Positions 54,435 to 63,667 are shown, counted from the stretch's first letter. The stretch: 64,000 nucleotides of DNA from Bacteroidetes bacterium GWF2_43_63 (GCA_001769275.1 MEOQ01000040.1:227718-291717); one strand, 5' to 3'. Translations and numbers: made by a program. Notes: generated from the sequence alone by a model not told the origin.

Positions 54435-55163
54435 ATGAAATATCTAATAGGAATCGACGACACCGATAACCTCACCAGCCGCGGCACGGGCTTTATTGTG
54501 CGCGATCTTGCCCGCCAACTGCAAGAAGCCGGAATTGCCGAGCCGCATTGCGTTTCGCGGCATCAGTTGTTTTTTCATCCGGATATTCCATACACATCGC
54601 ACAACAGCTCTGCCTGTCTTGAGGCTGATTCGGATCGGCCAGATGACCTGAAAAAATTCTGCCTTAGTTATTTGTTGGATGTCGCTGCAGAGGGTTCCGA
54701 TGCTGGCTTATGTATTGTGGTTTTTGATGCGGTTTCGGAAGAGCAAATTCAATGGGGCCTCCGAGCGAAAAAGGAAATTCTCACGCAGGATGCAGCCCGA
54801 GAGCTGGCACAGCGCCACAATATTTTTCTGGAAGGTTTGACGGGTACCCGCGATGGAATTATTGGGTCCTTAGCTGCCTGCGGGTTGCGCAAATATGGCA
54901 ACGATGGACGGATTCTGATGCTTGCTGCTGACTTCAGATCCTTTAAAGGAGCAATAAGTGCATCCTTGATATGCAGAAATTTTCATATTCAAAATATTTT
55001 TGATAATTTTGGCGTCCCGATTCCCCCCGATGCTGAAATATATCTTGACGAAGGGTGGAAACCGGTGATGAAAGATGGCAAATACACTTTAATTGTGGAG
55101 AAAGATGGCGAACACACTTGGAAATCAATCAGTAAGGAGTATCTCAGGTCCATTTCGAGCTGA
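54435..55163 (+). CDS. Stand-alone TiaS-like (COG1571-type) domain protein
   Basis: 242 residues from ATG 54435. It begins with the IGIDDTDNLTSRGTGF nucleotide-binding signature of the TiaS/tRNA(Ile2)-agmatinylcytidine synthase family (residues 4-19, acidic metal ligands). SRHQLFFHPDIPYTSHNSSACLE and EGLTGTRDGIIGSLAACGL follow. The C-terminal OB and zinc-ribbon parts of archaeal TiaS are missing, so tRNA modification is unlikely without another protein. The reaction is unknown. It overlaps the following membrane-protein gene by 59 bp and heads a run into a lipoprotein and TonB receptor. Confidence 0.75.
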   Translation: MKYLIGIDDTDNLTSRGTGFIVRDLARQLQEAGIAEPHCVSRHQLFFHPDIPYTSHNSSACLEADSDRPDDLKKFCLSYLLDVAAEGSDAGLCIVVFDAVSEEQIQWGLRAKKEILTQDAARELAQRHNIFLEGLTGTRDGIIGSLAACGLRKYGNDGRILMLAADFRSFKGAISASLICRNFHIQNIFDNFGVPIPPDAEIYLDEGWKPVMKDGKYTLIVEKDGEHTWKSISKEYLRSISS

Positions 55164-55671
55164 CATTACACTTGCATTTCAAATATTAATTCTGTTTGCA
55201 GCTGGCTTTGGCGCGGTCGTTTTACATGCACGTTTCAGAAATCCGATCGGAATTCCTGGCCACCACGGGTTGGAATTTATGGCATTGGCTGTTGCAACTG
55301 CGTTGTCATTTCGTTTTCGCTTGCGTGGTGTCATTTTCGCACTTGGCGCAGGATCAGCTTTATTTCTGCCATTTATTGGTTTTACCGATCCTTTTGCAGA
55401 AATTGTCTTCATGCTCCCAGCCATAATTTTGTGCCTTCTTGCTGATGCATTCCGCGTTGGAGGAAAAGCTGGTGCGCTTCTTTTGTTTGCTTTTGGAGGA
55501 CTTGCCTATATGGCCATTCCTCTTTCTCGCCTTGCCATTCATGCAACAACCGGATTTCCATATAAATCTCTTTTGATGAACCCGTTCTACACTACTTTTA
55601 TGCATTTCGCATTTGGTGTGGCTGGAACGATACTCGGTTATTCCATTTATCAAGGGCTTAAACGCCTTTGA
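55105..55671 (+). CDS. Multi-pass membrane protein (S-component-like)
   Basis: 188 residues from ATG 55105, overlapping the upstream gene by 59 bp. A non-ATG start nearer 55160 is possible because the first membrane helix begins about residue 22. There are about five to six hydrophobic helices (ITLAFQILILFAAGFGAVVL, GLEFMALAVATALSF, GVIFALGAGSALFLPFI, IVFMLPAIILCLLADAF and others), with Gly/Ala-rich packing and short loops. It resembles small vitamin-transporter S components in size and style, but no specific family was recognised. Its operon position suggests transport of the substrate handled by the downstream lipoprotein and receptor. Confidence 0.7.
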   Translation: MANTLGNQSVRSISGPFRADITLAFQILILFAAGFGAVVLHARFRNPIGIPGHHGLEFMALAVATALSFRFRLRGVIFALGAGSALFLPFIGFTDPFAEIVFMLPAIILCLLADAFRVGGKAGALLLFAFGGLAYMAIPLSRLAIHATTGFPYKSLLMNPFYTTFMHFAFGVAGTILGYSIYQGLKRL

Positions 55672-55688
55672 TTTTTTTGTATATCGAT

Positions 55689-56576
55689 ATGAAAATATTT
55701 ACAAGACCACTTGCTTATATTTCTCTCTGTTTATTGTTTGCGGCTGTGGTGACAACATCGTGTACGCCTGATGAAACCGCAGGATTGCCTCCATTGCTGA
55801 AAGTGACATTTGCCGATAGCTCCGCAATTGCTGATACCAGCATTGAAGCAGGGCAGAGTATTGAACTTATTATTGAAGGCATTGGTAACGAAAAAAATAT
55901 TACCTATTTTGCATTGCTGCGCAACGGCCAGCATGTGCTCGACAGCGGCCTTAATGCACCTTCGTTTGTTTCACACCGAAGCATTATCAGAGGAACTGAC
56001 AGCATTGAAAATTATACCGTGCTGATTCGTGATCGGGATTTCAATGAAACAAAGTTTACGTTTTCCATTGGATTGAAACCCACATTGGTATATGGCGAAA
56101 TATTTACGCTGGATCATGTAATACTCGGAGCGCAGAATAATGCAGCCATTGGGGGTTTTCTCAATCTGTTTTCTGCGCAGATTTATAATTTGTCGCAAGC
56201 CTTTTTGAATCAGGATTCCGTGCAAATGCTTTATTTCTATGATGCCACAGATTTAAACACCATCGCCTCGCCAAATGCGAACATAGATACTTCGTATTTT
56301 GGCGGCAGCAGCGGGCTTGCTAACTGGACAACAAAAAATGAGATTCGCTATGAACAGCTGTATTGCACCGAACAGGAATTTCTCGACATGCAGCACGACT
56401 CGCTTATAATAGCAAATATTTTTCCGTACGAAACCGGCAAGCGAAAGGCGAAACTGTTGCAGGCGGGACACATATATGAGTTTTGTTTTGCAGGAATGTA
56501 TGGCATTTTCTATGTCAACAGTGTTTCGGGAACCGATGCTGGATTCATTGATATCAGTATAAAAATGCAGCTGTGA
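55689..56576 (+). CDS. Lipoprotein of a receptor-associated pair (copy 1)
   Basis: 295 residues from ATG 55689. Lipobox VVTTSC with Cys at about 25. Two beta-rich domains: an N-terminal Ig-like part (IELIIEGIGNEKNITYFALLRNGQHVLDSG) and a C-terminal part with GEIFTLDHVILGAQNNAAIGGF. The protein at 58943 has the same architecture, including LVLGYQNNASAGH and the final IDISIKMQ-like strand. The gene begins 17 bp after the membrane-protein stop, and its TGA overlaps the ATG of the following TonB receptor. Probably on the outer membrane, acting with that receptor. Confidence 0.8.
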   Translation: MKIFTRPLAYISLCLLFAAVVTTSCTPDETAGLPPLLKVTFADSSAIADTSIEAGQSIELIIEGIGNEKNITYFALLRNGQHVLDSGLNAPSFVSHRSIIRGTDSIENYTVLIRDRDFNETKFTFSIGLKPTLVYGEIFTLDHVILGAQNNAAIGGFLNLFSAQIYNLSQAFLNQDSVQMLYFYDATDLNTIASPNANIDTSYFGGSSGLANWTTKNEIRYEQLYCTEQEFLDMQHDSLIIANIFPYETGKRKAKLLQAGHIYEFCFAGMYGIFYVNSVSGTDAGFIDISIKMQL

Positions 56577-58858
56577 TGAAAAATATTCCCATCTTACTTT
56601 TTGGATTATTTTTATCGCTGCAGCTTTTTTCGCAACAGACATTCAAAGGCGTAGTGCGCGATGCAGGTACAGGCCGCGTCATTGAAAGTGTTACTGTGAC
56701 TGTTGATGGAATCAGACTGGGAGCCATCAGCGACGCAACGGGAATTTTTACATTTCAGCTTCCTGGCAAGGGTCCGTGGGTACTCAGATTAAGACACATC
56801 GCCTATGAAAGTGTGGCCTGGAATGTCAGAAAGCAAAATGACAGCGTTGCAATTTCAGAAATAATTTACTTGCAGCCCGCTCCCCATCAGATAAATCCGG
56901 TGGTTATCACATCCGACCGTGTCGAGAAAAACACAGAAGATGTGCCGGCGCGAATGAATATAATTAATTCCACAACCATCCAAAGTTCGCCGTCAACCAA
57001 TATTGATGAGGTCCTGAGATCGGTACCCGGTATGTATGTAAACCGCAGCTGGGGCATGTATTCACGAAACGCAAGTGTAACCATGCGCGGCATGGGAAGT
57101 GCTTCGCGTGTTCTGGTAATGCTTGACGGAATTCCTCTGAATAAATCCGGAGGCGGGGGAGTCAACTGGAACCTGCTTCCCAACGGGGCTTTCGAAAAAA
57201 TTGAAGTAGTGAAAGGCCCTGGATCCAGCATGTATGGCAACAATGCAATGACCGGTACCATCAACCTGATTACTGGCTCTGCGTCGGATAAGGAAAGTGC
57301 TGAAGCTGATTTTTTTATTTCTCAGTTTAATACGCAGGGAATAAGTTTCAGATTAACAACGCCGGCGAAAGTAAAGAAACCTTATGCATGGCTCAGTCTT
57401 TCAACAATGCAAGGCGATGGATATTATCTCGATCCGGAGGAAGTACGAAATGATTACTCTTCGAAGTGTTTTTTAAATCAGTATAATGCATATCTGAAAA
57501 CCGGATATTTAATCAGCGATAGTGCCCGAATCGAGCTCTCAGCGCTTGGTTCAGGATTCCGGTCTGGTTTAGGTACCAGCATTTTTGAAGTGAATGGAAA
57601 CTACGATGATTTTCAGACATGGATGGGCAGTTTGCGTTATCATGTCGTCAAAAAGAAAAGCACCTGGAATGCAGTTGCGTTTGTCAATCACGAAAATTAT
57701 TTCAATCAGAGCGAAAGCATTAATAGTTACAGCGAATACAAACTCTCCGAAAATCCGACAAAGAAAATTGATGCAGGAATTTGGACAACCGTTGAAAACC
57801 GCATCAAAAGCGGGCTTGAAATAGTAAGTGGATTTGATTATAAATTTTCTGTTGAAGATGGTGCGAATCTGTATCTGACAGCAACCGATGAAATTTATTT
57901 TTTCGGGATGCATAATTTTGCAGCGATTTTCACACAAGCATCAAAGAAAATCGGAAAGCGTTCATTGCTGCAAGCCGGACTGAGATACGATTTCGGGCAA
58001 TACAGCCAGGGTGAAATTCTGATTGAAAATCCAACAGCACTCAGCGATTTTCTCATCCCATATTCCGGGCAGCATCCAAAAAGTACATGGCATAGTTTAA
58101 GCCCAAAAGTAGCATACAAAATCAATTTTTCCAATAAGTTGAATGCCTATGCTTCAGTATCCAAGGGCTTCATGCCGCCTACGATTGATGACATGACGCG
58201 CTCCGGAAAAATTCGCAAAGGAATAAAAGTTGCCAATCCGTTTCTTGAGCCGGAAGTACTATATAATGTTGAAACCGGCATTCAGTACCAGTTCTCCGAA
58301 AAAATTAATATTGAACCAACAGTATTTTATTCCATTGCAGACAATATGATTTATCAGGTTTGGACAGGCGACTCCGTTGAAATACTGAGTGATGGCCCAA
58401 AGCCGATGATTCAGAAAAGAAATGTTTCGCAGGGAACGGTTGCCGGATTTGAATTGGCATTGACGTACGATCCGCTGAAATGGCTTTCAGCACAGGCTGC
58501 ATATTCGTTCAACGAATCAAAAATTACGAAATACAAAGCGCTTGAGGGAGATGCAGACTTATCCGGACTTTATATGGCTGAAGTTCCGAAACACCTGTTG
58601 TCGGTTGACGTGCGTATGAAATACAAAATTCTCACTTTGTCAACTGAATATCGTTATACCGGTGAAACTTTTCTGGATGATGAAAATTCAGGCATTACTG
58701 ACGACTATCATGTTGTCAATGTCACATTGGGAGCGCGAATCAAGAACTACAACATTGGCTTGTCAGTCAATGATCTTTTCGACACGCAGTTCATCGACAA
58801 GAAAGGTTACCTCAGTCCGGGACGATTTGTGTCGGCGAGAATTAATGTCAAACTTTGA
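56576..58858 (+). CDS. TonB-dependent receptor (pair copy 1)
   Basis: 760 residues from ATG 56576, in the sequence TGATG with the upstream stop; an in-frame GTG at 56573 is less likely. Signal peptide 1-20, CarboxypepD-like domain about 22-105 (TFKGVVRDAGTGRVIESVTV), plug about 115-225 (DVPARMNIINSTTIQSSPSTNIDEVLRSVPGMYVNRS, MLDGIPLNKSGGGG, VKGPGSSMYGNNAMTGTINLIT), barrel to the end (SARINVKL). BtuB/colicin-receptor-like plug, so a small ligand such as a cofactor or metal chelate is plausible. Paralogue at 60917. Translationally coupled to the lipoprotein. Confidence 0.92.
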   Translation: MKNIPILLFGLFLSLQLFSQQTFKGVVRDAGTGRVIESVTVTVDGIRLGAISDATGIFTFQLPGKGPWVLRLRHIAYESVAWNVRKQNDSVAISEIIYLQPAPHQINPVVITSDRVEKNTEDVPARMNIINSTTIQSSPSTNIDEVLRSVPGMYVNRSWGMYSRNASVTMRGMGSASRVLVMLDGIPLNKSGGGGVNWNLLPNGAFEKIEVVKGPGSSMYGNNAMTGTINLITGSASDKESAEADFFISQFNTQGISFRLTTPAKVKKPYAWLSLSTMQGDGYYLDPEEVRNDYSSKCFLNQYNAYLKTGYLISDSARIELSALGSGFRSGLGTSIFEVNGNYDDFQTWMGSLRYHVVKKKSTWNAVAFVNHENYFNQSESINSYSEYKLSENPTKKIDAGIWTTVENRIKSGLEIVSGFDYKFSVEDGANLYLTATDEIYFFGMHNFAAIFTQASKKIGKRSLLQAGLRYDFGQYSQGEILIENPTALSDFLIPYSGQHPKSTWHSLSPKVAYKINFSNKLNAYASVSKGFMPPTIDDMTRSGKIRKGIKVANPFLEPEVLYNVETGIQYQFSEKINIEPTVFYSIADNMIYQVWTGDSVEILSDGPKPMIQKRNVSQGTVAGFELALTYDPLKWLSAQAAYSFNESKITKYKALEGDADLSGLYMAEVPKHLLSVDVRMKYKILTLSTEYRYTGETFLDDENSGITDDYHVVNVTLGARIKNYNIGLSVNDLFDTQFIDKKGYLSPGRFVSARINVKL

Positions 58859-58896
58859 AGACTCGAACAAAATTGCTTCAGCTAATTGAATTTTAC

Positions 58897-58904
58897 TACT
58901 TTTG
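58897..58904 (+). promoter_or_regulatory. -7 box TACTTTTG before the second lipoprotein set
   Basis: Exact TAnnTTTG match with a TTG at 58873-58875 (spacing 21). It starts a separate transcript for 58943-60711. Confidence 0.55.
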
Positions 58905-58911
58905 CAATCGA

Positions 58912-58929
58912 TATGCATATATATGCATA
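58912..58929. promoter_or_regulatory. 18-bp perfect palindrome TATGCATATATATGCATA in the leader
   Basis: It starts 8 nt after the -7 box, so it spans the predicted transcription start and leader, and lies 13 bp before ATG 58943. The position suits a repressor site for this receptor-associated operon. Confidence 0.55.
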
Positions 58930-58942
58930 ACTCGTTGAATAT

Positions 58943-59839
58943 ATGAAAACAAGTGTATTTATATCGGTTTTGGTATTGTTTGCGGCGTTCACTTCATGCC
59001 GTAAGGACGACGATACGACGACACCTCCAATTCTGCAACTGCAATTGGGCGGCGCTTATGTGTCGGACAGCGCCGTGCTGGCTATTAACGACACTATTTG
59101 TTTTGCAGTTCATGCTGAAGGGATTTCGTCAAATCTGACTTACTTCAAAGTAGATGTGGTGAGTGATGAAGGCTCTTCGACCATCTATGACGAAGGCATG
59201 AACAGTAAGACATTCGATGCTACAAAAATATTTTTCAAAGGCATCGCTGACGAAGAGACATTTGTAATCACCGTGATGGATTACAACAGGAATACAACCA
59301 CAGCTTCATTTACCGTTTTTCGTGACACGCTGAGCGGTTTTGGCTCGATATATCATTTTTCGAATCTGGTGCTGGGATACCAGAACAACGCATCAGCAGG
59401 GCATTACCTTGATCCCGTCACCGGAAATATTTACAATGAGGCTACCGTTTCCGGGCAGGAGAGCGATGTTGATATAATAGTATATTTTTATTTAAGCAGC
59501 GGAACTCCGTCACCAACACTTGTCTGTCCTGCACAAGCCGATGCGCAGGCACAATATCCGTCAATAGCGGACTGGCCTGTTCAGAATGCAACCTTGTATG
59601 ATTATCACACTTCGGATTACGATCTTATTTCAGCAGCGCAATTCGATGCATGCACCAACGACAGTCTGCTCCTGGCCGCATATAATCCGACTTTTGTGAA
59701 TCAGAAATGCAAATTTGCGCTGGCCGGAAAAATTATTCCGTTCATGACTGCCGATGGCAAAAAGGGCCTGATAAAAGTGATTTCCGCCGACCAGGCCGAC
59801 ACGGGCACAATGTCGATTGAAATTAAAATCCAACAATAA
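58943..59839 (+). CDS. Lipoprotein of a receptor-associated pair (copy 2)
   Basis: 298 residues. Lipobox FTSC with Cys at about 19, an acidic linker RKDDDTTTPP, an Ig-like N-terminal domain (INDTICFAVHAEGISSNLTYFKVDVVSDEGSS) and a C-terminal domain with FSNLVLGYQNNASAGHYLDPVTGNIY. The layout and several motifs match the lipoprotein at 55689, so these are paralogues. It has its own promoter with a palindrome and is followed 14 bp later by a T9SS-exported protein. Confidence 0.8.
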   Translation: MKTSVFISVLVLFAAFTSCRKDDDTTTPPILQLQLGGAYVSDSAVLAINDTICFAVHAEGISSNLTYFKVDVVSDEGSSTIYDEGMNSKTFDATKIFFKGIADEETFVITVMDYNRNTTTASFTVFRDTLSGFGSIYHFSNLVLGYQNNASAGHYLDPVTGNIYNEATVSGQESDVDIIVYFYLSSGTPSPTLVCPAQADAQAQYPSIADWPVQNATLYDYHTSDYDLISAAQFDACTNDSLLLAAYNPTFVNQKCKFALAGKIIPFMTADGKKGLIKVISADQADTGTMSIEIKIQQ

Positions 59840-59853
59840 CAAAAAACAAGAAC

Positions 59854-60711
59854 ATGAAAAAAGTTTTACTTCTCTTTGTCGCAGTGCTGAGTTTCAGCAC
59901 AATTAGTTTTGCTCAGATGGATACCGTAATCGGATTCACATTTCCGGTTGAGGTTGGCCTTGACAGTCTGGATGCAACCATTGGAGACACACTGAACATT
60001 GGCTACGACATTCGTTTTGAATCAGAATCAGCCGGAACATCCGACTCAGTTTTTCTTACAAATGGTGCAACGACCTATGCTGCTACCGCAAACAGCTGGG
60101 AAAACGGAATGAATGACAAATATTTCTCCATCAAATTCAAAACGGGCTACTACAACAACCTTGTTTTGTATGCAAAAATGCGCAGTGGCGGCACCAATGC
60201 CGGCCCGAAATATTTCAAGGTGCAATACAAAATCAGCAGTTCCGGAACATGGACTGATGTAAGTACGGACACCGTAACCGTTGCCAATGACTGGACAACC
60301 GGTGCAATCAACGGATGGAATCTTCCTTCTGAAACATGGAATGCATCGCAATCGGTGTATGTTCGTTTTCTGAGCATCACCAATACAAATACAGCTGGAA
60401 ATCCTGTCGATTCCTTGGGTGTGGTAAAGATCGATGACATTTTTATTCTTGGTCAGAACAACACAGCTGTTGGTGAAAACAGTCTGACACATACCCGCGT
60501 ATTTCCGAATCCTGCCACTGATGTTTTGAATATTGAAAACAATGAAAATGTTTCTGTTCTTTATATTTACAGCAACGATGGCCGTGTTGTTTCACAGATC
60601 AGCAATCCTGCACAGTGCATCGACATCAGCAATCTGGCTGCTGGCCATTATATGATTCGTATGATTTCAGTTGACAACAATGTCAAAACTCAAAGTCTGA
60701 TTGTAGAATAA
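59854..60711 (+). CDS. Secreted beta-sandwich protein with T9SS type A sorting domain
   Basis: 285 residues. Signal peptide 1-20 (FSTISFAQ). A single MAM/carbohydrate-binding-like beta-sandwich spans about 25-205 (FSIKFKTGYYNNLVLYAKMRSGGTNAGPKYFKVQYKISSSGTW...IDDIFILGQNNT). The type A sorting domain is 215-285 (VFPNPATDVLNIENN...LAAGHYMIRMISV). It is predicted to be exported by T9SS to the surface. In an operon with the second lipoprotein; a MITE-like element separates it from the second receptor gene. Confidence 0.88.
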   Translation: MKKVLLLFVAVLSFSTISFAQMDTVIGFTFPVEVGLDSLDATIGDTLNIGYDIRFESESAGTSDSVFLTNGATTYAATANSWENGMNDKYFSIKFKTGYYNNLVLYAKMRSGGTNAGPKYFKVQYKISSSGTWTDVSTDTVTVANDWTTGAINGWNLPSETWNASQSVYVRFLSITNTNTAGNPVDSLGVVKIDDIFILGQNNTAVGENSLTHTRVFPNPATDVLNIENNENVSVLYIYSNDGRVVSQISNPAQCIDISNLAAGHYMIRMISVDNNVKTQSLIVE

Positions 60712-60719
60712 TATTGTTA

Positions 60720-60893
60720 TGAGGCTGTCTCAAAATAGCGGTTTGTTACGACATTCCACCGTCCGCCAGCTGGCGGACATGGAACCGTCGTAACAATTGC
60801 AAAAACAACGGTTCCATGTCCTTCAGCTCCTTCGTCGCATCGGACGGTGGAATGTTGTTTTTGCTCTGAAGTTTGAATTTTGAGACATCCTCA
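60720..60893. mobile_element. MITE-like element with GAGGCTGTCTCAAAAT terminal inverted repeats
   Basis: The 16-bp TIR at 60721-60736 matches the complement of 60877-60892 (ATTTTGAGACATCCTC) at 15 of 16 positions. Such GGCTGTCTCAAAA ends are common on bacterial insertion sequences. Inside are two hairpin units: 60743-60796 (TTGTTACGAC/GTCGTAACAA) and 60799-60864 (GCAAAAACAAC/GTTGTTTTTGC). No transposase gene is present, and target duplication is unclear (TTAT/ATTAT flanks). It lies 24 bp upstream of the second receptor's ATG. Confidence 0.75.
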
Positions 60894-60916
60894 TTATTCT
60901 TTTATCACATTCGAAA

Positions 60917-63238
60917 ATGAAAAAGTTTCTTCTAATTTTATTATTCCTTACTCCTTTGTTGTCCTTTGGTCAGCGAATGATTTTTGGATATGTATCTGAT
61001 GCATCGGCTAAAACCGCTATATCAGGTGCGTCGGTACGTTGGTTAAAAGATAAAACAGGAACAATCACAAAATCCGACGGAACTTTTTCTATACGCTTTT
61101 CAACTTTTTCAGATGATACGCTTGAGATATCGCACATTGGCTATTCATTGCTGCGAAAACCAGCGAAAGAACTGACTTCAGAGAACGCAAAGATTTTTTC
61201 TTTTTCATTGGTCCCACTTACATACAATGTTTCAACGGTCTGTATCACTGCAACACGCGAAGAATGTGACCCCATGCAGATTCCGCAGAAAGTCACCCTG
61301 ATTGATTCCACCGCGTTGCATGCATTACCATTGCAAAGTATTGACGATGCTTTCATTTATTCTTCGGGTGTAATGATCGATCGTCCAATGGGAATATTCG
61401 CTGCTAAATCGGTGGTCACCATGCGTGGTTTATCAGGCAGCGAGCAGGGTAGAACACTGGTGCTTCTCGATGGAATTCCCATCAATAAATCGGATGGCGG
61501 CACGGTGAATTTCAACCTGGTTGATCCTCTGCTGGTCGATCGCATGGAAATTGTGAAAGGTCCTTCATCGGCCTTGTATGGCGGAAATGCAATGGGTGGT
61601 GTAATCAATATTATCTCTGCAATTCCGGAAGAGAAAATTGCAGGACGGGTTAAAATTGGCTACAGCACATTCAATACAATTTCCGGAGATATGGCTGTCA
61701 ACAGCTTTCTAGGTAAAACGGCTGACCGTGGCTTTTTCTGGTCCGGTAGCGCATTCTGGCGTGAAAGCGACGGTTACATAAGCGAACCGGATTATATGCG
61801 CACCGAATACACCGTGCCTGCATTTCTCAAAGAAAAAATGTTTTCGCTGAAAGGCGGTTATAAATTCAGCGCAAAAAGTCATTTCTGGATCAGTGGAATG
61901 TTGTTCGACGATGAACGGGGCGGGGGAGAAAAGGTGTATGAAGAACTGGGCTCTTTCTCAGAACACGACAGCTATCATATACGCAGCCACTACAGAACTG
62001 AAGCCGGGAAATGGAAACTGACCGCAAGTGGATTTTATCTGCGCGAGAATTATGCAAAAATAAATGAGTATGTCAAAGCGGGCGAATACACGCTCTACGA
62101 CGTTGATTCACGCAGAACAGATGTTGGAATCATTGCTCATGGCAGCAGAGATATTGGAGAATCAAACAAGCTCACTACAGGTTTTGAAGTACGACAGGGC
62201 GCAGTAGATGCGGCTGACGTATATCACACATCTACCGATAAAGTCATCAATACCGGCATCATGGATATGCTTGCGTTGTTTGCTCAGGATGAATTCGTTT
62301 TCGGAAAAGAGCGCTGGAAGCTCGTTGCAGGACTACGTTACGATTATGCCGGTTTTCACGATGGCCGCTTTTCAATCGAAAATCCGGGAATGAATAATAT
62401 GTATTTGTTGTTATACGAAAATGACAACATGGCTGAAAAGCAGTGGCATTCGCTGAGTCCGAAGGTCGCACTGCAGTTCAGGATGAAAGAAAATAAACGA
62501 ATTTATATTTCATACGCACATGGTTTCCGCGCACCGATTCTCGATGACCTGTGCCGTTCAGGCAAGACCCGTGGCGGTTTTCAGGTGGCCAATTCTAATC
62601 TTGTTCCCGAAACACTCGATAATTTCGAGATCGGTTATCGCCACGAAGTCAATACAAAAATCACCATTGAACCGGTTGTATATTTCAGCATGGGAAAGAA
62701 TTTCATGTACCCTGTATCTACCGGAGACACAGTCGACATGGGCTACGCAGCGCCGGTCATTGTTACATCCAATGTTTCTGAAGTTCAGATTGCCGGTGCC
62801 GAAATTGATTTTTCCTGGAAAATAAACAGGAGCCTGAATGCATTTTTTAATTATGCCTTTGCGCATTCAACAGTAACGGAATACACGCCTGCAATGGCTC
62901 AGCAGACCGATATCAGCGGTTTGTATCTGAGCAATGTTCCTGCGCTTCTGACCAACATTGGTCTGCAGTATCAATACAAAAACGCCGGTCTTTCGGTCAA
63001 CGCCCGCTATGTGGGTTCGCGCTGGGTGAACGATACCAACACCCCTGATGAAAAATACGGCCTGCCGGCTGAGTACGATGCTTATTTTACAGCCGATGTA
63101 AAATTGTCATACACGTTAAAAAAACGCTGGATCGTTTCTGCTTCGGTAGTCAATATGGCCGATGAGCTCTACACCGACAGCAAAGGCCAGTGCTGCCCGG
63201 GCCGAATGATTATGTTCGATGCCGGAATAAAATTTTAA
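60917..63238 (+). CDS. TonB-dependent receptor (pair copy 2)
   Basis: 773 residues. Signal peptide 1-19 (FLTPLLSFGQ). CarboxypepD-like domain about 20-105 (FGYVSDASAKTAISGASVRWL), plug about 110-235 (CITATREECDPMQIPQKVTLIDSTALH..., LLDGIPINKSDGGTVNF, VKGPSSALYGGNAMGGVINII), barrel to the end (MFDAGIKF). It is paralogous to the receptor at 56576 throughout. Unusual Cys residues occur before the plug (CITATREEC) and in the last extracellular loop (SKGQCCPGR), which could bind a metal. Its native promoter is not evident; the MITE upstream may have changed its expression. Confidence 0.92.
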   Translation: MKKFLLILLFLTPLLSFGQRMIFGYVSDASAKTAISGASVRWLKDKTGTITKSDGTFSIRFSTFSDDTLEISHIGYSLLRKPAKELTSENAKIFSFSLVPLTYNVSTVCITATREECDPMQIPQKVTLIDSTALHALPLQSIDDAFIYSSGVMIDRPMGIFAAKSVVTMRGLSGSEQGRTLVLLDGIPINKSDGGTVNFNLVDPLLVDRMEIVKGPSSALYGGNAMGGVINIISAIPEEKIAGRVKIGYSTFNTISGDMAVNSFLGKTADRGFFWSGSAFWRESDGYISEPDYMRTEYTVPAFLKEKMFSLKGGYKFSAKSHFWISGMLFDDERGGGEKVYEELGSFSEHDSYHIRSHYRTEAGKWKLTASGFYLRENYAKINEYVKAGEYTLYDVDSRRTDVGIIAHGSRDIGESNKLTTGFEVRQGAVDAADVYHTSTDKVINTGIMDMLALFAQDEFVFGKERWKLVAGLRYDYAGFHDGRFSIENPGMNNMYLLLYENDNMAEKQWHSLSPKVALQFRMKENKRIYISYAHGFRAPILDDLCRSGKTRGGFQVANSNLVPETLDNFEIGYRHEVNTKITIEPVVYFSMGKNFMYPVSTGDTVDMGYAAPVIVTSNVSEVQIAGAEIDFSWKINRSLNAFFNYAFAHSTVTEYTPAMAQQTDISGLYLSNVPALLTNIGLQYQYKNAGLSVNARYVGSRWVNDTNTPDEKYGLPAEYDAYFTADVKLSYTLKKRWIVSASVVNMADELYTDSKGQCCPGRMIMFDAGIKF

Positions 63239-63315
63239 GTATATAGTTCCCCGGACGGTACCGTCAGGGGATCTCGCCGAAAACCCCTACAGTCCTCGCT
63301 AATACAGTCTCCATT

Positions 63316-63394
63316 GGGCGCGCGTCTCCTGCATGCAACGTTATACGTTGACGCGTGACTCACACTGGCGCGGATTTGCAATCCGTGACAGTGT
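63316..63394. repeat. Two dispersed palindromic repeats back to back
   Basis: 63316-63362 is the second copy of the GGGCGCGCGTCTCCTGC hairpin found at 40466-40512. 63362-63394 is a REP of the CGCGGATTTGCAATCCG family flanked by ACACTG/CAGTGT. No gene is supported in 63239-64000. Confidence 0.75.
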
Positions 63395-63667
63395 ATTCAC
63401 CACTCCACTTTTTCTTCCGCGAATTCCGCGAATCTTCGCTAATAATTTTGCTTTCCTCAGCAGGTCTTATGCACGCGAATTTGAATCAGCCTTCACCTGC
63501 GGTGAAGACCGATTCAATGGGTACAATATATTCCGCGTTATTCCGCGTCTAAATTTTTTGTCCACGGATTGCACGGAATGCACGGATTAAACGCCCTCTG
63601 CAGGTCTTTGGATTTCAACTGATGAATGTCTCTCAGTCTGCGACTGAAGCCATTTTCACGGAGCCCA

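Noticed and set aside
56573..56575. GTG start for the first receptor of the duplicated locus
   Set aside because: The ATG at 56576 directly overlaps the upstream TGA and gives a standard signal peptide start.
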